Assembly (NCBI GenBank): GCA_022820485.1
Contig: JAJEFJ010000001.1
Location: 62,001 to 126,000 of the forward strand
Reading direction: 5' to 3'
Origin: Candidatus Latescibacterota bacterium
Lineage (GTDB): Bacteria; Latescibacterota; UBA2968; UBA8231
Length of the DNA: 64,000 bases
Every line of letters begins with the position of its first letter. Positions within the stretch are counted from its first letter, which is position 1. The notes under the pieces are model-generated. The model worked only from the letters and a program-made list of their open reading frames with translations, did no database searches and was not told where the DNA came from. Below, in pieces: positions 61,021 to 64,000 of the stretch. The position numbers were made by a program, and so were the translations under genes.

Positions 61021-61965
61021 CTACTGCATGTACGAAGCCTTGATGTGGCCCCAGCTATCGTTCTCGACGGCGGTTGGCAAAAGATCCATCTGCGCCGGCA
61101 GCAAGATGAAGTCGGTGATGCACTTGCCATCGCCGTTGCCGCAGCGCGCACCGCCCATACGCCAAGCGGCAAAGCGGCGGTCGGTGTCGTTGTCGGTGCC
61201 TACGTCGTTGTCGATAATCGAGATGCCCAGACCGATGATGTCGTTTTCACCAAAGTCGTGCTGGACGCTGTTTTCGGGCGACGCGTGATCGAAGTCGTCC
61301 CAGCCCACGGTCCACCACTCAACTTGGAAGGTCGCCTCAGTGGCGTGTGCGCCGTTGAGATTGAAGGAGTTGGGGCAACACGAATAAGGCTCGACGTCGT
61401 GCCAAGTGGCGCTTGAGGCCCAAAGCCAGTTCCAGCCAATCGGCTCCATCGGCGGCCAGCGGTAGTGGCTCATCTGGTTGAGGCGTCCCCGGTTGCGCAG
61501 CACTTCTTCCTCGGTGTCGAAATCGTCGGCACCAAACCACGAGACATCGCCGCCGTGGTTGGCGTCGAGGTTGATCTCAAAGCTGTCGTCGCCGCCAGCG
61601 CCACCTATGCCGCCGGCATCGCGATCCCATAGATCGTCGAAGCGGTCATAGACGAAGTAGAGGCGGTCCAGCTCGTCGTTCCAGCCCGAGGTCCAGCGAA
61701 AGTTCAGATCCGCGGTATTGACCTCGGCCCCAACCTCGCCGGCCACCACCACGTGCAGAAGCTCGCCGTTGAATTCGCTGAACGGCGTGAGCCACAAATT
61801 GTCGGGCACTACGTCCCACTCGGAAATATCGCCGTCCATCACCGGCAGATGCGACGTGGGCCACTGCCAGACGCCCAAAATCAGTCCCTCGGGCACGTGC
61901 GCCGAAGAAGGCGAACTCAGGCCCAAAAGCGATACGGCCACACTCAGCGTCAATAATTTCCTCAT
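61021..61965 (-). CDS. Secreted protein with CBM9/DOMON-like beta domain
   Basis: 314 residues. Signal peptide MRKLLTLSVAVSLLGLSSPSSA precedes the body. DGDISEWDVVPDNLWLTPFSEF is the typical beginning of CBM9-like carbohydrate-binding or DOMON domains, and DLNFRWTSGWNDELDRLYFVYDRFDD continues the jelly-roll pattern. Four cysteines (PYSCC, ARCGN, GKCITD) could form disulfides. The domain occupies nearly the whole protein. Ligand unknown; surface sugar binding is a reasonable inference. Confidence 0.7.
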   Translation of the reverse strand: MRKLLTLSVAVSLLGLSSPSSAHVPEGLILGVWQWPTSHLPVMDGDISEWDVVPDNLWLTPFSEFNGELLHVVVAGEVGAEVNTADLNFRWTSGWNDELDRLYFVYDRFDDLWDRDAGGIGGAGGDDSFEINLDANHGGDVSWFGADDFDTEEEVLRNRGRLNQMSHYRWPPMEPIGWNWLWASSATWHDVEPYSCCPNSFNLNGAHATEATFQVEWWTVGWDDFDHASPENSVQHDFGENDIIGLGISIIDNDVGTDNDTDRRFAAWRMGGARCGNGDGKCITDFILLPAQMDLLPTAVENDSWGHIKASYMQ

Positions 61966-62096
61966 AGTTTATCTCCCTCTCCTAAAATGGGGGTTACTTT
62001 GATAAAATTCTCGCGCCCATATTCGAGGCGCTCTTTGAATCATATTATCTTTTTACTAACAAATGGCTCTTATGTTGTCAATGTATTTTTAGAGCC

Positions 62097-62378
62097 GTGT
62101 CGCAATCTAAAAGGCGCGTTGACATCCTCAAAATCATGCTCTTAATCGTCCTCATCCTCCTCGCGCTCTACCCAGCGGCCTCCCGTGCCCAACCATCCGC
62201 TTCCGAGCGCATGGCCGCCCACCTGCGCCAGCTCGCCAGCTCGCCATGGACCAGATTCTTCACATCCGCGAAGGAGACGCCGCGCCTATCCCAATCCACC
62301 TCAACCGCCTCTCCCTCTCCTCTGCCCATCACCCAATCAGCCCCTAACACCCCCTATCGGACTTGGCATAATGGCTAA
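62097..62378 (+). CDS. Short secreted ORF, probably a decayed gene start
   Basis: A GTG-initiated frame of 93 residues. VDILKIMLLIVLILLALYPAASRAQ is a convincing signal peptide, and PSASERMAAHLRQLASSPWT may be a helix. After this the frame becomes Ser/Thr/Pro-rich, while another frame from 62246 reads DQILHIREGDAAPIPIHLNR, more protein-like. A frameshift after about residue 50 is likely, leaving only the N-terminus of a secreted protein. Confidence 0.3.
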   Translation: MSQSKRRVDILKIMLLIVLILLALYPAASRAQPSASERMAAHLRQLASSPWTRFFTSAKETPRLSQSTSTASPSPLPITQSAPNTPYRTWHNG

Positions 62379-62397
62379 TCATATATATAATTAGCTT
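62363..62397 (+). promoter_or_regulatory. brnTA promoter, leaderless, with overlapping palindrome
   Basis: TTGGCA (62363-62368) and TATAAT (62386-62391) with 17-base spacing place the start of transcription at about the brnT ATG (62398). The arms GCTAAT (62374-62379) and ATTAGC (62390-62395) form a palindrome over the -10 box, a likely BrnA operator. Confidence 0.6.
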
Positions 62398-62670
62398 ATG
62401 GCAATGCAGCCAGCCTATGAATGGGACGAAGTCAAGCGACGTTCCAACCGGGCTAAACATCGCGTGGATTTCACCGCGCTGGAAGCCTTCGAGTGGGATA
62501 CCGCGATCATCGAACTGGATGATTATCCAGAGGAAGAACGCTGGAACGCCATCGGCTTCATCGGTCTCGTTTTGCACTTCGTTGTCTACGCCGAGCGCGG
62601 GGACCGCATTCGCATAATCAGTCTGCGCAAGGCAGACCGGAAGGAGATTAGTAAATATGCCCAAGCTTAA
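62398..62670 (+). CDS. brnT: BrnT-family ribonuclease toxin
   Basis: 90 residues: YEWDEVKRRSNRAKHRVDF, then LDDYPEEERWNAIGFIG and RIRIISLRKADRKE, the compact RelE-like BrnT fold with conserved His, Arg and the RKA(D/S)RKE end. It cleaves RNA unless bound by BrnA. Its end overlaps brnA by 14 bases. Confidence 0.9.
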   Translation: MAMQPAYEWDEVKRRSNRAKHRVDFTALEAFEWDTAIIELDDYPEEERWNAIGFIGLVLHFVVYAERGDRIRIISLRKADRKEISKYAQA

Positions 62671-63052
62671 GCCCGGAACCGTTTGGCCGAAACCGGCCAA
62701 GGTCGATTTGACCCAAGAACAAATCGACGAAATCGCGGCAATGGACATGACGTTCGCTGAGGTCGAAACAAAATATGGCGAGGATATCGCCATTCGAGTT
62801 GGCATCGCTAGGGACCCCGACACGCGGGAACTCACCGATGAAGACTTCGCAAGGATGCGCCCGGCGACTGAAACCGCGCCGCATCTTGTTGAGGCGTATC
62901 GGCGGACGCGCGGCAAGCAGAAAGCGCCGACCAAAGATCGCATCTCCATCTGTCTCGACGCGGATATCACGGCTTACTTCCGGGCGACAGGCAAAGGCTG
63001 GCAGACGCGGCTTAACGATACGTTGCGCCGGGCGGTATTTGGCGACCCCTAA
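62657..63052 (+). CDS. brnA: BrnA-family antitoxin
   Basis: 131 residues. The C-terminal BrnA domain (DRISICLDADITAYFRATGKGWQTRLNDTLRRAV) is a ribbon-helix-helix that binds DNA and the BrnT toxin. The N-terminal 65 residues are longer than in the minimal BrnA (about 80-100 residues in total). It completes a toxin-first operon with brnT. Confidence 0.9.
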   Translation: MPKLKPGTVWPKPAKVDLTQEQIDEIAAMDMTFAEVETKYGEDIAIRVGIARDPDTRELTDEDFARMRPATETAPHLVEAYRRTRGKQKAPTKDRISICLDADITAYFRATGKGWQTRLNDTLRRAVFGDP

Positions 63053-63164
63053 CATTTAGAAGACAAAGGCTTCTTCAACCTGCCGCTGCGCCTCTTTTTG
63101 GTCCGGTTGGCTTGGTGCCCACACACTTTCGCGCGAAAACTCGAATTCTTCCAGCCATGCCAAG

Positions 63165-64000
63165 TCAATGTCCCTCGATCGCCGAAATCGCCTCTTCCAC
63201 CGTCCGCCGCCCCTCGCTCCGCACCCCAATCTCGACGTACGCAGTACGCGCCTGCTGCAGCACCTCTAGCGCCCGCGCCTGCTCGCCCTTCTTGCGGTAC
63301 ACCAACCCGATATTGCCCAAACTCTGCACCTCCCCCTGCCGATGCCCGATCAACTGAAAAACGTGCAGGGCGTCGCCAAATGCCTTAAGCGCCTCGTCCA
63401 AGCGGCCCTGCTCGAAGTAGATGTTGGCGATGTTGCTCAGTTGCGCGGCCTCGCCTTGGCGGTTGCCCGCTTGCGTGAAGACGTGCAGGGCGTTCTCAAA
63501 GGAGGCGAGCGCCTCGTCGATCTTGCCTTGGCGGAAGTGGAGGTGGCCGATGTAGTCGAGTTGGGTCGCTCCCTCGGCGAAAAGATCGAATTCGCGGTAC
63601 AGCGATAGCGCCGCACGATGCGCTTTTATCGCCTCGTCTAGCTGCCCCTGCTTTTGCAGCACTTGACCGATCTTGCTCGACTGGACGGCTCGGCCGCGCG
63701 GATGGCCGTGGGCAACGTAGATCTCCAGCGCCGCTTCAAAGGCGACCAGCGCCGAATCCAAACGACCCTGGTACAGATGCACATCGCCAATGTGGTCCAG
63801 GGCCTGTGCCGGCTTGCCCGGGTGACTATCGTAGCGCCGGTAGAGCGCAAGCGCCGACTGGTACGCGGACAGCGCCGAATCCAAACGGCCCTGCTGGAAA
63901 AAAATGCGCGCCATGCGGTCGCGCGTCTCGGCTTGGCTAGCCACCTTTTCTTGTGCCCGATGTATAGAAAGCGCCTCGCGGTAGGCGACCAACGCGGCCT
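63165..64000 (-). CDS. Tetratricopeptide repeat protein (5' end outside window)
   Basis: The frame enters from the right edge and continues for about 278 residues to a stop at 63165. It consists of about six tandem TPR-like units of 40 residues (each of the type IGDVHLYQGRLDSALVAFEAALEIY, alternating with IGHRQGE-type linkers), so near-identical unit length indicates repeat duplication. TPR arrays act as protein-binding scaffolds. The N-terminal domain, which would define function, is not visible; an adenylate cyclase, kinase or regulatory domain cannot be excluded. Confidence 0.85.
   Translation of the reverse strand, partial: AALVAYREALSIHRAQEKVASQAETRDRMARIFFQQGRLDSALSAYQSALALYRRYDSHPGKPAQALDHIGDVHLYQGRLDSALVAFEAALEIYVAHGHPRGRAVQSSKIGQVLQKQGQLDEAIKAHRAALSLYREFDLFAEGATQLDYIGHLHFRQGKIDEALASFENALHVFTQAGNRQGEAAQLSNIANIYFEQGRLDEALKAFGDALHVFQLIGHRQGEVQSLGNIGLVYRKKGEQARALEVLQQARTAYVEIGVRSEGRRTVEEAISAIEGH

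Overview
The window is a chromosomal segment, GC-rich over most of its length, from a Gram-negative, non-actinobacterial organism. Three things point this way: a complete Pup/UBact-proteasome operon, many sulfatase, phytanoyl-CoA dioxygenase and Gfo/Idh/MocA genes, and a secreted protease with a C-terminal FlgD-like sorting domain. An uncultivated FCB-type lineage such as Latescibacterota or Poribacteria fits best, but this is inference and no rRNA gene is present to test it. GC content is judged by eye throughout.

Region 1 (1-5.7 kb) holds the end of an HNH/excalibur nuclease, an orphan Phd antitoxin, a sugar-isomerase-like gene, a VOC protein, an S9 peptidase and gatB. Region 2 (5.75-17.7 kb) is a defence island. 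A type I restriction-modification system (hsdM with an N-terminal XRE domain, a retropepsin-like gene, hsdS, hsdR, a YgjP-like peptidase) is interrupted between hsdS and hsdR. The interrupting block holds a catalytically dead Argonaute coupled to a SIR2 NADase-like gene, a MNT-HEPN pair, a DUF3800 fragment, two structured repeats and a reversed Phd-PIN pair. An 11-bp inverted repeat straddles the hsdM promoter and start codon, and a second palindrome lies between phd and hsdR.

Region 3 (17.6-29.4 kb, minus strand) has a secreted M6-type protease, an orphan HicB, a methylase remnant and an antitoxin-PIN pair. These are followed by the operon lepB-ARC/Mpa ATPase-dop-pup/UBact-prcB-prcA-pafA, which has almost every component of a bacterial tagging and degradation pathway. 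Region 4 (29.4-39.6 kb) is mostly metabolic: two Gfo/Idh/MocA oxidoreductases, an Ldh2-type dehydrogenase, a phosphodiester-glycosidase-like lipoprotein, cysS, an M81 peptidase, a hydroxypyruvate-isomerase-like protein, a TauD dioxygenase, and an Rpn-like nuclease behind a sigma-54 type promoter.

Region 5 (39.7-41.2 kb) is an A+T-richer islet of small minus-strand genes, one of them split by a MITE. Region 6 (41.3-61 kb) carries three sulfatases, two ABC sugar-uptake modules, a DUF6785-like membrane protein, an SDR, a DUF3604 protein, NUDIX and PhyH genes, two more toxin-antitoxin pairs, and two copies of a MITE family with 7-bp target duplications. Region 7 (61-64 kb) has a secreted CBM9-like protein, a BrnTA pair with a leaderless promoter, and a TPR protein running off the end.

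Taken together, a scavenging lifestyle on sulfated or modified glycans is suggested by the sulfatases, ABC importers, isomerases and oxidoreductases. The defence island and up to eight toxin-antitoxin loci indicate heavy gene exchange.
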